In this document: positions 1 through 13,700 of the stretch, one piece after another
How positions within the stretch are numbered: position 1 is the stretch's first letter
Layout: each line of letters starts with the position of its first letter
Assembly: GCF_008831285.2 (NCBI RefSeq)
Contig: NW_022204508.1
Span: forward strand, 868,001 to 932,000
Source: Nymphaea colorata
Lineage: Eukaryota > Streptophyta > Magnoliopsida > Nymphaeales > Nymphaeaceae
DNA: 64,000 nucleotides
Reading direction: 5' to 3'
Made by a program: the position numbers and the translations under genes
The notes under the pieces: generated by a model
Databases searched by the model: none
Told to the model about the DNA's origin: nothing
Seen by the model: the letters and a program-made list of their open reading frames with translations, nothing else

Positions 1-2339
1 TCATTTAATCTCTCAATTAAATATATGTGATCAAATATATGTAATAACAAGTGAAACATATTAGGTTACCTACAAGACACCAAATGAATCACTCAAATCT
101 CATTCATTTCCATACAAACCTATGATTTCAATATACTAAATCATTTAATATAGACGTAACAACAAGTTAAGCACATTCAATTAAGTATGCGTGATCAAAT
201 GAATCACTTAAATCTCACTCGTATCGAGACGAGTGATTTAGTGTGCGTATGGATACAAATGAATGAGATGTAACAACATGTTCAACTTATTGAACAAACT
301 ACAAGGATCAAACTAAACTAATCCATAGGTCTCCTTTACATCCATATAAACTTGTGGTTTTTATCGTTTAAATCGTTGATCATAGATGTCATAACGAGTG
401 AAACACATTAGGTTAATTATAAGACACCAAATGAATCACTCAAATCTCATTTATTTTCACACAAACTTGTGATTTGAATTCACTTAATCTAGCAATATGG
501 ATGTAACAACAAGTTAAGCACATTCAATTAAGTATGTGTGATCATTTGAATCACTTAAATCGCACTTGTATTGATACGAACTTGTGATTTCAATCATTTA
601 GATCGTGCACTATAGTTGTAACAATAAATTCAACTCATCGGACTAACTACACGAGTTTGTGTCCACATGAACATGTGATTTCAATCATTTAAATCATTCA
701 TTATATATGTATTCCAAACGAACTTCTGGTATCAAAGCCACTAGGTCATTCTATACGTAAGTAAGAAATGGTCACGCACATTCAATTAAATACAAGTGAT
801 CAATTATATGTAATAACAAGTGAAAATGAATCACTTAATCTCTCAATTAAATATAAGTGATCAAATATATGTAATAACAAGTGAAACACATTAGGTTACT
901 TACAAGACACCAAATGAATCACTCAATATCATTCATTTTCATACAAACCTATGATTTTAATCTACTAAATCATTTAATATAGACGTAACAACAAGTTAAG
1001 CACATTCAATTACGTATGCGTGATAAAATGAATCACTTAAATCCCACTCGTATTGATACGAACTTGTGATTTCAATTCCTTACATCGATCACCATAGATG
1101 TAAGAACTAGTTCAACTTATTGAACTAACTACAAGGGATCAAACTAATGCATAGGTCTCCTTTATATCCATACAAACTTGTAAGTTTTAATCATTTAAAT
1201 CATTGATCAAAGATGTAATAACAAGTGAAACACAATAGGTTAACTACAAGACACCAAATGAATCACTCGAATCTCATTCATTTTCGCACAAACTTGTGAT
1301 TTCAATCTACTAAATCATTTATTATAGACGTAACAACAAGTTAAACACATTCAATTAAGTATGCATGATTATATGAATCACTTAAATCTCACTTGTATTC
1401 GTACGAACATGTGATTTCAATCCTTTAGAACGTTCCCTATAGATGTAACAACAAATTCAACTCATCGGACTAACTACACGTGTACAAATATAGTGACTTC
1501 AACCATTTGTATCCATATAAACTTGTGATTTCAACCATTTAAATCATTCATTATAGATGTAATAACAAGTGAAATACATTAGATTAACTATAAGGGACCA
1601 ATATAGTGACTTGACTCTCATTCATTTCCAAACGGACTTCTTTTTCAAGCCACTAAGTCATTCTATACGTATGTAACAAATGGTTACGCACATTCAATTA
1701 AATATAAGTTATCAAATGTATGTAAGAACAAGTAAAAATGAATCACATAATCTCTCGATTAAACATAAGTGATCAAATGTATGTAATAACAAGTGAAACA
1801 CATTAAGTTACCTGTAAGACACCAAATGAATCACTCGAATCCCATTCATTTTCATATAAACCTATGATTTGAATTTACTAAATCATTTAATATAAACGTA
1901 ACAACAAGTTAAGTACATTCAATTAAATATGCGTGATCAATTGAATCACTTAAATCCCACTCGTATTGATGTGAACTTGTGCATCGATCACTATAGATGT
2001 AAATACATGTTCAACTTATCGTACAAACTAGAAAGGATCAAACTAATGCATAGGTCTCCTTTATATCCATATAAACTTGTGAGTTTTAATTATTAAATCA
2101 TTGATCGTGGATGTAATAACATGTGAAACACGTTAGGTTAACTATAAGACACCAAATGAATCACTCGAATCACATTCATTTTCATACAAACTTGTGATTT
2201 CAGTTCACTTAATCAAGCAACATGGATGTAACAATAAGTTAAGCACATTCAATTAAGTATGTGTGATCATTTGAATCACTTAAATCGCACTTTATTCATA
2301 CGAACTTGTAATTTCAATCCTTTAGATCGTGCACTATAG

Positions 2340-2515
2340 TCGTACCAATACGAGTCAGATTTAAGTGATTCCTATGATCACGCATACTTTATTGAATGTA
2401 CTTGACTTATTGTTATATCCATGTTAAATGATTTAGTAGATTGAAATCACAGGCTTGCATGAAAATGAATGAGATTTGAGTGATTCATTTGGTGCCCTAT
2501 TGTTAACCTAATTCA
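2340..2515 (-). repeat. Inverted satellite units inside the array
   Basis: Here the unit reads on the opposite strand: 'gatttaagtgattc', 'gattgaaatcacaggcttg' and 'gaatgagatttgagtgattc' are reverse complements of the standard anchor, core and tail motifs. Plus-orientation units resume around 2520. The block is about one and a half units long. Confidence 0.75.
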
Positions 2516-3148
2516 CTTGTTAAGCACATTCAATTAAATTACAAGTGAAACACATTAGGTTAACTATATGACACCAAATGAATCACTTGTTAAGGACATC
2601 CGTATTAAGAATCATTATAAATGTAACAACTATGAAACACATTAGGTAAACCATAAGACACCAAATGAATCACTCGAATCTCATTCATTTTCATACAAAC
2701 TTGTGATTTCGATCTACTAAATCATTTAATATAGATGTAACAACAAGTTAAACACATTCAATTAAGCATGCATGATCATATGAATCATTTAAATCTCACT
2801 TGTATTGGTACGAACGCGTGATTTCAATCCTTTAGATCGTTCACTATAGATGTAACAACAAATTCAACTCATCGGACTAATTACACGCATCAAAGTAATG
2901 CATAGATCCCATTTGTATCCATATGAACTTGCGATTTCAATCATTTAAATCATTCATTATAGATGTAATAACAAGTGAAATACACTAGATTAACTGTAAG
3001 GGACCAACTTAATGACCTGACTCTCATTCATTTCCAAACGAACTTCTTATTTCAAGCCACTAAGTCATTCTATACGTATGTAACAAATGGCTACGCACAC
3101 TCAATTAAATATATTGATCAAATATATGTAATAACAAGTGAAAATGAA

Positions 3149-4890
3149 TCATTTAATCTCTCAATTAAATATATGTGATCAAATATATGTAATAACAAGT
3201 GAAACATATTAGGTTACCTACAAGACACCAAATGAATCACTCAAATTCATTCATTTCCATACAAACCTATGATTTCAATATACTAAATCATTTAATATAG
3301 ACGAACAACAAGTTAAGCACATTCAATTAAGTATGCGTGATCAATGAATCACTTAAATCTCACCCGTATCGAGACGAGTGATTTAGTGTGCGTATGGATA
3401 CAAATGAATGAGATGTAACAACATGTTCACTTATTGAACAAACTACAAGGGATCAAACTAAACTAATCCATAGGTCTCCTTTACATCCATATAAACTTGT
3501 GAGTTTTTATCGTTTAAATCGTTGATCATAGATGTCAAACGAGTGAAACATATTAGGTTAATTATAAGACACCAAATGAATCACTCAAATCTCATTTATT
3601 TTCACACAAACTTGTGATTTGATTCACTTAATCTAGCAATATGGATGTAACAACAAGTTAAGCACATTCAATTAAGTATGTGTGATCATTTGAATCACTT
3701 AAATCGCACTTGTATTGATACGAACTTGTATTTCAATCATTTAGATCGTGCACTATAGTTGTAACAATAATTCAACTCATCGGACTAACTACACGAGTTT
3801 GTATCCACATGAACATGTGATTTCAATCATTTAAATCATTCATTATATATGTATTCCAAACGAACTTCTGGTATCAAAGCCACTAGGTCATTCTATACGT
3901 AAGTAAGAAATGGTCACGCACATTCAATTAAATACAAGTGATCAATTATATGTAATAACAAGTGAAAATGAATCACTTAATCTCTCAATTAAATATAAGT
4001 GATCAAATAATGTAATAACAAGTGAAACACATTAGGTTACTTACAAGACACCAAATGAATCACTCCAATATCATTCATTTTCATACAAACCTATGATTTT
4101 AATCTACTAAATCATTTAATATAGACGTAACAACAAGTTAAGCACATTCAATTACTATGTGTGATAAAATGAATCACTTAAATCCCACTCGTACTGATAC
4201 GAACTTGTGATTTCAATTCCTTACATCGATCACCATAGATGTAAGAACTAGTTCAACTTATTGAACTAACTACAAGGGATCAAACTAATGCATAGGTCTC
4301 CTTTATATCCATACAAACTTGTAAGTTTTAATCATTTAAATCATTGATCAAAGATGTAATAACAAGTGAAACACAATAGGTTAACTACAAGACACCAAAT
4401 GAATCACTCGAATATCATTCATTTTGCACAAACTTGTGATTTCAATCTACTAAATCATTTATTATAGATGTAACAACAAGTTAAACACATTCAATTAAGT
4501 ATGCATGATTATATGAATCACTTAAATCTCCCTTGTATTCGTGCGAACATGTGATTTCAAACCTTTAGAACGTTCCCTATAGATGTAACAGCAAATTCAA
4601 CTCATCGGACTAACTACACGTGTACAAATATAGTGACTTCAACCATTTGTATCCATATAAACTTGTGATTTCAACCATTTAAATCATTCATTATAGATGT
4701 AATGACAAGTGAAATACATTAGATTAACTATAAGGGACCAATAAGTGACTTGACTCTCATTCATTTCCAAACGGACTTCTTTTTTCAAGCCACTAAGTCA
4801 TTCTATACGTATGTAACAAATGGTTACGCACATTCAATTAAATATAAGTTATCAAATGTATGTAAGAACAAGTAAAAATGAATCACATAA
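3149..4890 (+). repeat. Second, partial copy of a 3148-base higher-order satellite repeat
   Basis: Position 3149 restarts the sequence found at position 1 and follows it unit by unit to about 1748, so the array has a higher-order period of 3148 bases (about 27 basic units) on top of the ~115-base unit. The copy differs by scattered single-base deletions (for example 'gacgtaac' becomes 'gacgaac', 'gatgtcataacg' becomes 'gatgtcaaacg') and some substitutions. The offset drifts from 3148 to about 3140 by the end. After 4890 the match is lost. Confidence 0.85.
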
Positions 4891-4994
4891 TGATAAATAA
4901 TGATCAAACAATAATTCGATAAAAATGATCACTCACACCAATGAATCTCATTCATTTCCATACAAACCTATGAGATCCCGCGCCATTTGAAAAT

Positions 4995-7900
4995 TGTTAG
5001 GATCCCAACCCCAACGGTCCGACCCAAGGAGTCGAGGTCCTACTGCCAAGATCGCCTCGAGGATCTAGACCAAAAACCTAAACAAATAATACAAGGAACT
5101 ACCCGGCCGGACAGGACCCCGGCGCAAACCCAATAGGACGTGATGAACAAGTAGGGGTAATCCCAAAAACCTAACTAAGTCAAAACCTACTACAAATAAC
5201 TATGAGGGATGTGAGGCCGTACAAGCGTGCGCGATACAAGAGTACTCTCGCAACTCACTCAATCCAAACCATCAAACCACACAACCACATCTATACGTAA
5301 CAAACCACACCCAATACCCTAGGTAGGCTCGTCGATTAGCGGTCGTGTCTAGGCCAAGGGCCATCGAGGTACCACTGGAATCAACCAAGGCCGAAGCCGG
5401 GCTCAAGCAAATACGAAAGCAAATGCACCGACCGCGAAACTACAAGAGAGTGAGAGGGCGTTACCGGCCAAGCTAGTCTTGGCTGTCCGCAAGGAGGCCA
5501 CGAGGTGAATCCCCAACCTCGGGCAATGCAGCAACAGTGAGGGAGATCTCCGAATGAGGAAGAAGCGGATTGGATCCCGTGAAGAGGTGGAAGCTACACC
5601 GGCAGTCTTCAAATTGCCGGCTATGGACGCCGGACGTGTTGCTGAATACGGCCCTCCTATTCGTGAGCAAGAGACAGCAGCTAGTGGTTAGCTACTGCTG
5701 GGATAGGTCCTCCTGGCCGTGCTGGGATCGCTGCTCCAAGAGGGTACCAGAACTGGAAGTGCCTCGCCGCGCGTAGGGGAGGACCTTCGGAAGGGATGGG
5801 TTCGGTTTAGAACCCGGAAGAAACTAGCTACGGGAAAAATAAGTGCTTGGTTTAGAGCTCGGGCAAACCTAGCTACGAGAGGGTCCGGTTAAGGGTGGCT
5901 CGCCAGGAAAGGCTTAGGGTCAGCTGGGTGAAGGCGGACTAAGGACTGGCTTAGGTTCAAATGCGGCTGGGATTGACTTGAATTAAGTCAAGACGCTAAG
6001 GCATAAGGAAGGTGCGGAAGAGAGGGGGCGGCTTGGGTCTAGCCTTGCAAGAGGTGGGTCCGAATCACTTAGGCAGCGTTGACCTTGGCTGCCTTAGGAC
6101 CTAGGGCTACTTTCCAGAAATAGAGCAAAGGAGGGTCAAGGGCACGGGTGGCCAAAGTAGGAGAGGTCGACTTACGGGGGTTGACCAAGGGATATTGCGA
6201 CAAGGACTTACCTAAATTAGGACAAGGGAGGTTACGGTAAGTCTATCTAAGGGGTGTTGACTTAAGCTGGTCAATGGTTCCTACGGGTATCGAAGTGGGT
6301 GAGGCCAGGTGGAGGCCACCTAACTAAGAAAGAGGGAGGTGAGAAGGACGCCAATTGCCAAAGGCAAGGGTTGGCGGGGAGATTCCTTCCTACGGTAGAG
6401 GAGGAAAAGGGGCGCTCAATTCTAAACTGAAATGAGAGCTAAGAGAGTTGCTAGAGAGAGACTAGCAAATAAGGATTCGACTCCAATTTCCTTCCTAAAG
6501 AATGAGGAGGGAATTGGCTCGGCTTTCTTCCAATTGTTAGGAAGGGGAGGCACGTGGCCAAAGACAAAAGGTAAGACTTCAACGTTGGGCGCGTGGGGAC
6601 TCCTTCTTCTCTTCTTCATGAGGGACACAAGCGGTGACTCGACAAGAAAGGGATTAGGCAAGAGCTAAAGGGGTAAAGCTGGCTAACACTCAAGGTAAGA
6701 GCATGAGGTGGCAAGGGTAGAACTCCATGCGAGAGGGACTAAAGACGGTGGAGGAAAAGAAAGGGGGAAGTGTGATAACAAGGTTGGCTCCAACGTCGAC
6801 AAGTGTAAACCGTGGGACCTACAAAGGAATGGTGTGCGACATAGAGGGGGAAAGCTGGCTCGGTTCAGGTGGGTAATAATTAGGGAAGGTGAGGTGGAGA
6901 GGAGCTAAGGTAAGATACCAAAAATGGAGGAGACGAGCTGGGGCAAGGAGGAGGTGGCGAATTCCTAGACCTCACTTCCAAAAGGAAAACGTGTGATGGC
7001 CTCTACGAAATCGGCAAGGGCTCCAAGGGATGAGAAAGGTAAAACGTGTGGGGCCAAGGTCTCGAGAGGGAGTGGTGACCTGGTGATGAGGCTTGGGGCT
7101 AACAAAAAGGAAGGGGCTCGGATAGGGAAGAGGAGGAGGTGGCGTTCTCACAACGCTCCACCAAAATGGAAATACGTGTGAGAGTCAACAAAAACGGTAG
7201 AGGGATTATGCGAGGGAAAAGGTGAAAACGCGTGGGGTAGGCTGCTCGACAAGGAAGGAGGGACTAGCTGGTGAGGTGGCAGGAGCAGCAGGCTGGGATG
7301 ACGACACGTGGCGACACCAATGGCTAAGATGAGAGGAAGGACTCGGTTGACTACAAGATTGGCAACAAAATTGGTAAGGAGATTGCGAGGAGAGGGACTT
7401 ACCGGATTTGGGGGAATTCGATGGAGTCTTGGATGATTCTCGGCTGGGACCGAATCAACCAAGTGGGACAGGTGGCTAGGTAAATCTGGGAGGCTAAGGG
7501 GATGGCTGACACGTGGCTCACTCAAGGGCTAGGATTAAACAAAAGAGAGAAAGAATAGGACTTACCAAATGAAGACCGGTGGCCAAGGAAGGTGCGAGCT
7601 AGCACCGGCGGCTAGGGTTGAACGCCCCAGTGCGCTCCTCCAAGGAATGGACCAGAATACCCTCAAACTGAAGCTGACTCCTTCCACGATCAGGGGTAAT
7701 ATGGACCACGCCGGAATTGGCCAAAATCTGGCCGGAATCACCTAGATGTTCACCGGAGTTGCAGAATTCAGGCCGAGCCTAGAACATGCGATTTGCGGTC
7801 CGAATGAAGCTCAATTTACGCCATTTGATTCCTCTTGATTGGGCGACTTCTTCTAAGCACTTTTCTCTTTAATTTGACGCCCTTTTGATACACTTATGCA

Positions 7901-9340
7901 AGCCTTTTGCTTGCTGGATTTGTGCATCCGTTTTGCTCAAAAACGGAGGCAACCAAAGCGCTCTTGTGAGGACGCTCTTTGGAGACCTTCGTGCGTTGCA
8001 TGAGGGGAAGAACGTCAAGAATGCCAAGGAGTTCTTGAGACGCATAAGCAAGAATTTGGTGCTGTTTTCAGCCGTGGGATGAGAGCTCAAACTCTCGGGT
8101 GTACACCGAGAGAGTGAAATTCTCCTTCTAGCCGAATACAAAATCAAATCCGAGCACCGTGTTGCTCACTAACTTTTCTTGTTTTCTCTTCGTACTAACC
8201 TTTTTCTCTTGCGCTACTTTGATGTCTTTTGCTGCTGCTACCAGGTCGCCCAAGTTGCTGCAGCCTTCCCGGGATGAAGACAGCCTCACAACCTTCTTTG
8301 TGTTTGAGAAGGAAGGCACCGTGCTTCAACAAAATGCTCGTGGGGTATTCTTCGTGGTCCGTTGGAGACGCCGCGCGCCGGAGCTTGCTGCTATCCTTAG
8401 GCCGTGATCTTTAGGTCGAGGGGAAGAGGAAGAAACCAGAAAACAAGGACGAGTGGAAGAGGGAGACCTTCGGTTGACAAGAGGGCTGAAGACGATGCAG
8501 ATCTTCACCATGGGATTCAAAGGTAGATGACGCCAAGAGAGATGACGCTAGGCTAGGGAGATACCTTGAGGACGAGTGGAGGAGAAGAGGCTGCGCCATG
8601 GATGAGGAGGGACGCCAAGGAGAGAAGGGAGACCACCGCGGGAGAGGGGTGAGCCAAGGGGAGTACGAGAGAGAGAAAGGGCATTCCACCCAACACAATT
8701 CCTCAATTCATTTTCCTTATTCAAAAGCATAACAATTACATGAATTCAATCACTTAAATAACTTCCTAATCAACTCGGTTCACATTCCGAACCGGTTCAC
8801 TAAAGAATCAAAACAAAAACGGAACTCAATTGGATCTAAAAAACGGAGCTCCAAAGAAATCCAAAAACGGAACTCAATGGGGTCCAAAAACGGAACTCTA
8901 AGGGATCCAAAAACGAGCTCCAAAAAATCAATCCTAATGGACGCTATCCGTCCAAATAAAATGGTCCGTGGATCATTTGGATCCACTTGCTTGGGCGCAT
9001 GGTTGAGCTTGGACCGGCTCAACCCCCTTTTGCCTAGGTTCGACCTAGACTACCTCGTGTGAACTTGGGTTAGGACTCGACCATAGGTTAGACCAATCAA
9101 GTTCGGGAAAGTCCTAAAAACGGATCAAAGCCACCTTGAGGTTTAATCCAATTTCACTCACGCTTGGCCGTTGTTGCTCCGCCCGCTCCGCCCACTGCAA
9201 GAACTCCAAGCTGTATAGTTTCCTCCGTGGCTGGCCTAGCTGCCTTGCTGGACTCACGTCCAGCCCTTACGAGCCTAGTCGGACCCGGCTTGGCCCTTGG
9301 TTCAGCCCTTACAAGCCGGCTGGATTTTTGGCTCGTAACA
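4995..9340 (-). mobile_element. Complete 3' LTR, minus orientation, bordering the satellite
   Basis: The reverse complement starts TGTTACGAGCC (9340 leftwards) and ends CTAACA (4995), giving TGTTA...TAACA termini and a length of 4346 bases. The polypurine tract lies outside it at 9344-9354 (complement strand), so this is the 3' LTR of a minus-strand element and 4994/4995 is a true insertion edge. The 22 bases 4973-4994 between satellite and LTR match nothing else in the window. No matching 5-base target duplication can be found because the other end of the element is rearranged. Small open frames inside (for example 7148-7525) are proline/serine-rich by composition and are not credible genes. 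Confidence 0.85.
8807..8935 (-). repeat. 23-base minisatellite in LTR, about 5 units
   Basis: Units of the type 'ccaaaaacggaactcaa' (reverse complement of 'ttgagttccgtttttgg') repeat with a ~23-base period. This copy has about five units; others in the window have six or seven. Confidence 0.8.
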
Positions 9341-10751
9341 GATCCACCCTCCTTAAAATGAGCTTGTCCCCAAGCTCTTGCTTTACCTTTTCCAGGATGG
9401 GTCTGAATACCACGCGCTACCCACATAAATTTTTCCTTCGGTCCATAGTCCCGGGGTAGTACGGCAAGGGAGTTCCTCTGGTTGAGGAAACTTCCTCTCG
9501 GCCCTTTCTGAAAATCCCGAGTAAAGACCCGAGTTGCCCTACTCATGGTTTCCTGACGTAACCTTTCAGGGCCGTAGTCTCTAGGCAGCTGCCTGATGTG
9601 AAGCCTTTGCTGCCCTTGCAGCTGTTTGCTTCCACTTCTGCTCGTTTTCAATGTGGTGGTATGCCCGTGGTTCTGCGATTGCCAAGTGTTGCTGCTCACT
9701 GGGACAGGCCACTGCGCTTCTGCTGCGCGCTCACTATAGTCGGGGCCTAGTAATAAGCTTGACATGTTCGGATTAAGGGAGTTATAAGGGTCCCTTAATT
9801 CCCGACTACAGTTTGGAGAGTCTGGAAATTGGTATGCTCTCCAACGCTCTGGGTAGAATTTTTCAATGTAGTTTCCCAGAGTTGACAAGTTGTGTTGCCG
9901 ACCACCTTTCCTAGACTGTATCTGACGCTGGGAAGAGGCGAAGGTGGTCACTGTGTACTGCTCACCGGCTGCTCCTAAATCTGTCATCTTAAGGCCATGA
10001 CGTTCCTCAACAACATTCTCGCTTTCCTCTTCAGACTTGGGGAGGATTCCGTCTATTTCTGCTAGGAGCTCTTCTTCAAATTGCTCCCGGATGTTAAGCG
10101 GTTTGGTTCGTTGCTTACACCGGGTTTAGAACCCTTTTTGCTTCTCTTAGAGGCAGCAAATACCTCTTTTCCTTCTTGGCGCTGAACAAGAGAGGGTCTC
10201 TTGTCTTGGGCTCTAACTACTTTGGCGTTTTGACTTACCAATTCTTGAGTCGCCCCTTGTTGGAGTTTCTTACGTGCACTTTTGGGAGACTCAAAGAACT
10301 CGTGATCCATACCACCCTCCTTAGGTTGGTTCATAAGGATGCTAGGAGGTGGTAACAACCCTTTGCTGCCCGTGGCTCGCTGCCCCATTGTTTCTATCTT
10401 TGTTTGCTCACGGGTTTCTTGATTCCATGGCTCATCTGCCCATCTAAAAGGTGACGCTAGGGTGAAGATTTCTTCTTTGCTTTGCATCGGCGTCACTTTA
10501 GGACTTGCCCAGGCGTTAGTTCTTCAAGAGGTGTCGCCCTACTATCAGCTTGTGTTAGGCTAGATGAGCACTCTTCGTTTGAGTTTGGACACGTACTATT
10601 AGTTTCCCTTAATTTCTCTTGTTCTGTCGTCTTGGAAGGTTCAGGTAAGGGAAGTAGTCCTTCGTAAATGCCATTGGAGTGCTTTGTGTCTCTCCGTCTG
10701 ACCGACTCGTTCTGCTGGTTGGGCCTTTGGTTCCCATTTGATGCTCTAGGT
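9154..10751 (-). pseudogene. Truncated, frameshifted retrotransposon ORF (C-terminal two-thirds)
   Basis: This is the minus-strand copy of the element's single long ORF. Two open stretches remain: 10062-10496 (144 residues, containing FRWADEPWNQ and EFFESPKSAR) and 9154-9987 (277 residues, containing GNYIEKFYPERWRAYQFPDS, two LPRDYGP motifs and AHFKEGGSVTS). They are separated by a frameshift near 10090, where GCKQRTKPLN becomes GVSNEPNRL. A further single-base loss near 10513 breaks the frame towards the N-terminus. At about 10751 the gene is cut off inside the RPLEWVQP region and joins an LTR in the opposite direction, so the FHA-like N-terminus is missing. No enzymatic retrotransposon motif is visible. 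Confidence 0.8.
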
Positions 10752-13700
10752 TGAACCTAGGCAAAAGGGGGCTGAGCCGGTCCAAGCTCAACCATGCGCC
10801 CAAGCAAGTGGATCCAAATGATCCACGGACCATTTTATTTGGACGGATAGCGTCCATTAGGATTGATTTTTTGGAGCTCGTTTTTGGATCCCATTGAGTT
10901 CCGTTTTTGGACCCCATTGAGTTCCGTTTTTGGATTTCTTTGAGCTCCGTTTTTTAGATCCAATTGAGTTCCGTTTTTGTTTTGATTCTTTAGTGAACCG
11001 TTTCGGAATGTGAACCGAGTTGATTAGGAAGTTATTTAAGTGATTGAATTCATGTAATTGTTATGCTTTTGAATAATGAAAATGAATTGAAGGAATTGTT
11101 GGGCGGAATGCCCTTTCTCTCTCTCGTACTCCCCTAGGCTCACCCCTCTCCCGCGGTGGTCTCCCTTCTTTCCTTGGCGTCCCTCCTCACCCATGGCGCA
11201 GCCTCTTCTCTCAAACTCGTCCTCAAGGATTCTCCAAGCCCTAGCGTCATCCTCCATGGCGTCCTCTTCATTCCAGCCCCTTAGGTGAAGGACGGCATCC
11301 CTTTACCCTCTATCCAGCCGAAGGTCTCGTCTCCCCTACCTTAATTTCTGTTTTCTTCCTCTTCCCCTCGACCTAAGGATCACGGCCAAAGGAAAGCAGC
11401 AAGCTCCAGCGCGTGGCGTCTCCAACGGACCACGAAGAATACCCCACGAGCATTTTCTTGAAGCACGGTGCCTTCCTTCTCAAACAAAAGAAGGTTGTGA
11501 GGCTGTCTTCATCCCGGGAAGGCTGCAGCAACTTGGGCGACCTGGTAGCAGCAGCAAAAGACATCAAAGTAGCGCAAGAGAAAAAGGTTAGTACGAAGAG
11601 AAAACAAGAAAAGTTAGTGAGCAACACGTTGCTCGGATTTGATTTTGTATTCGGCTAGAAGGAGGATTTCACTCCTCGGTGTACACCCGAGAGTTTGAGC
11701 TCTCATCCCACGGCTGAAAACAGCACCAAATTCTTGCTTACGCGTCTCAAGAACTCCTTGGCATTCTTGAAGTTCTTCCCCTCACGCTACGCACGAAGGT
11801 CTCCAAAGAGCGTCCTCACAAGAGCGCTTTGGTTGCCTCCGTTTTTGAGCAAAACGGATGCACAAATCCAGCAAGCAAAAGGCTTGCATAAGTGCATCAA
11901 AAGGGCGTCAAATTAAAGAGAAAAGTGCTTAGAAGTAGTCGCCCAATCAAGAGGAATCAAATGGCGTAAATTGAGCTTCATTCGGACCGCAAATCGCATG
12001 TTCTAGGCTCGGCCTGAATTCTGCAACTCCGGTGAACATCTAGGTGATTCGGCCAGATTTTGGCCAATTCCGGCGTGGTCCATATTACCCCTGATCGTGG
12101 AAGGAGTCAGCTTCAGTTTGAGGGTATTCTGGTCCATTCCTTGGAGGAGCGCACTAGGGCGTTCAACCCTAGCCGCCGGTGCTAGCTCGCACCTTCCTTG
12201 GCCGCCGGTCTTCATTTGGTAAGTCCTATTCTTTCTCTCTTTTGTTTAATCCTAGCCCTTGAGTGAGCCACGTGTCAGCCATCCCTTAGCCTCCCAGATT
12301 TACCTAGCCACCTGTCCCACTTGGTTGATTCGGTCCCAGCCGAGAATCATCCAAGACTCCATCGAATTCCCCCAAATCCGGTAAATCCCTCTCCTCGCAA
12401 TCTCCTTACCAATTTTGTTGCCAATCTTGTAGTCAACCGAGTCCTTCCTCTCATCTTAGCCATTGGTGTCGCCACGTGTCGTCATCCCAGCCTGCAGCTC
12501 CTGCCACCTCACCAGCTAGTCCCTCCTTCCTTGTCGAGCAGCCTACCCCACGCGTTTTCACCTTTTCCCTCGCATAATCCCTCTACCGTTTTTGTTGACT
12601 CTCACACGTATTTCCATTTTGGTGGAGCGTTGTGAGAACCCACCTCCTCCTCTTCCCTATCCGAGCCCCTTCCTTTTTGTTAGCCCCAAGCCTCATCACC
12701 AGGTCACCACTCCCTCTCGAGACCTTGGCCCCACACGTTTACCTTTCTCATCCTTAGAGCCCTTGCCGATTTCGTAGAGGCCATCACACGTTTTCCTTTT
12801 GGAAGTGGGGTCTAGGAATTCGCCACCTCCTCCTTGCCCAGCTCGTCTCCTCCATTTTTGATATCTTACCTTAGCTCCTCTCCACCTCACCTTCCCTAAT
12901 TATTACCCACCTGAACCGAGCCAGCTTTCCCCCTTTATGTCGCACACCATTCCTTTGTAGGTCCCACGGTTTACACTTGTCAACGTTGGAGCCAACCTTG
13001 TTATCGCACTTCCCCCTTTCTTTTCCTCCACCGTCTTTAGTCCCTCTCGCATGGAGTTCTCCCCTTGCCACCTCATGCTCTTCCCTTGAGTGTTAGCCAG
13101 CTTACCCCTTTAGCTCTTGCCTAATCCCTTTCTTGTCGAGTCACCCCTTGTGTCCCTCGTGAAGAAGAGAAGAAGGAGTCCCCACGCGCCTAACGTTGAA
13201 GTCTTACCTTTTGTCTTTGGCCACGTGCCTCCCTTCCTAACAATTGGAAGAAAGCCGAGCCAATTCCCTCCTCATTCTTTAGGAAGGAAATTGGAGTCGA
13301 ATCCTTATTTGCTAGTCTCTCTCTAGCAACTCTCTTAGCTCTCATTTCAGTTTAGAATTGAGCGCCCCTTTTCCTCCTCTACCGTAGGAAGGAATCTCCC
13401 CGCCAACCCTTGCATTTGGCAATTGGCATCCTTCTCACCTCGCTCTTTCTTAGTTAGGTGGCCTCCACCTGGCCTCACCCACTTCGATACCCATAGGAAC
13501 CATTGACCAGCTTAAGTCAACACCCCTTAGATAGACTTTACCGTAACCTCGCTTGTCCTAATTTAGGTAAGTCCTTGTCGCACGAGGTAAGTCCTAATTA
13601 CCCCTAATTACGTATAGATTGGTTGTGTGGTTTGATGGTTTGGATTGAGTGAGTTGCGAGAGTACTCTTGTATCGCGCACGCTTGTACGTCCTCACATCC

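Larger units (their letters stand above)
1..4972. repeat. AT-rich tandem satellite array
   Basis: The sequence is built from diverged units about 95-120 bases long. Each carries an anchor like 'aaacttgtgatttcaat', a middle like 'aaatcatt.a.tatagatgtaacaacaagt', and a tail such as 'acaccaaatgaatcact' or 'acattcaattaagtatg'. At least three unit types alternate. Composition is strongly AT-rich with no coding signal; the only notable open frame (2975-3178) is a chance reading of the repeat. The right edge fades near 4890-4972 into a scrambled remnant ('ctcattcatttccatacaaacc') before the first LTR. This is typical of plant heterochromatic satellite. I do not recognise the family, and centromeric versus subtelomeric position cannot be decided from here. 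Confidence 0.9.

Noticed and set aside
2975-3178. 67-residue frame in the satellite
   Set aside because: Chance reading of AT-rich tandem repeats; it does not survive in the other units.
1-4972. CRISPR array
   Set aside because: Repeats are long, diverged and contiguous without unique spacers, and the context is a plant genome.
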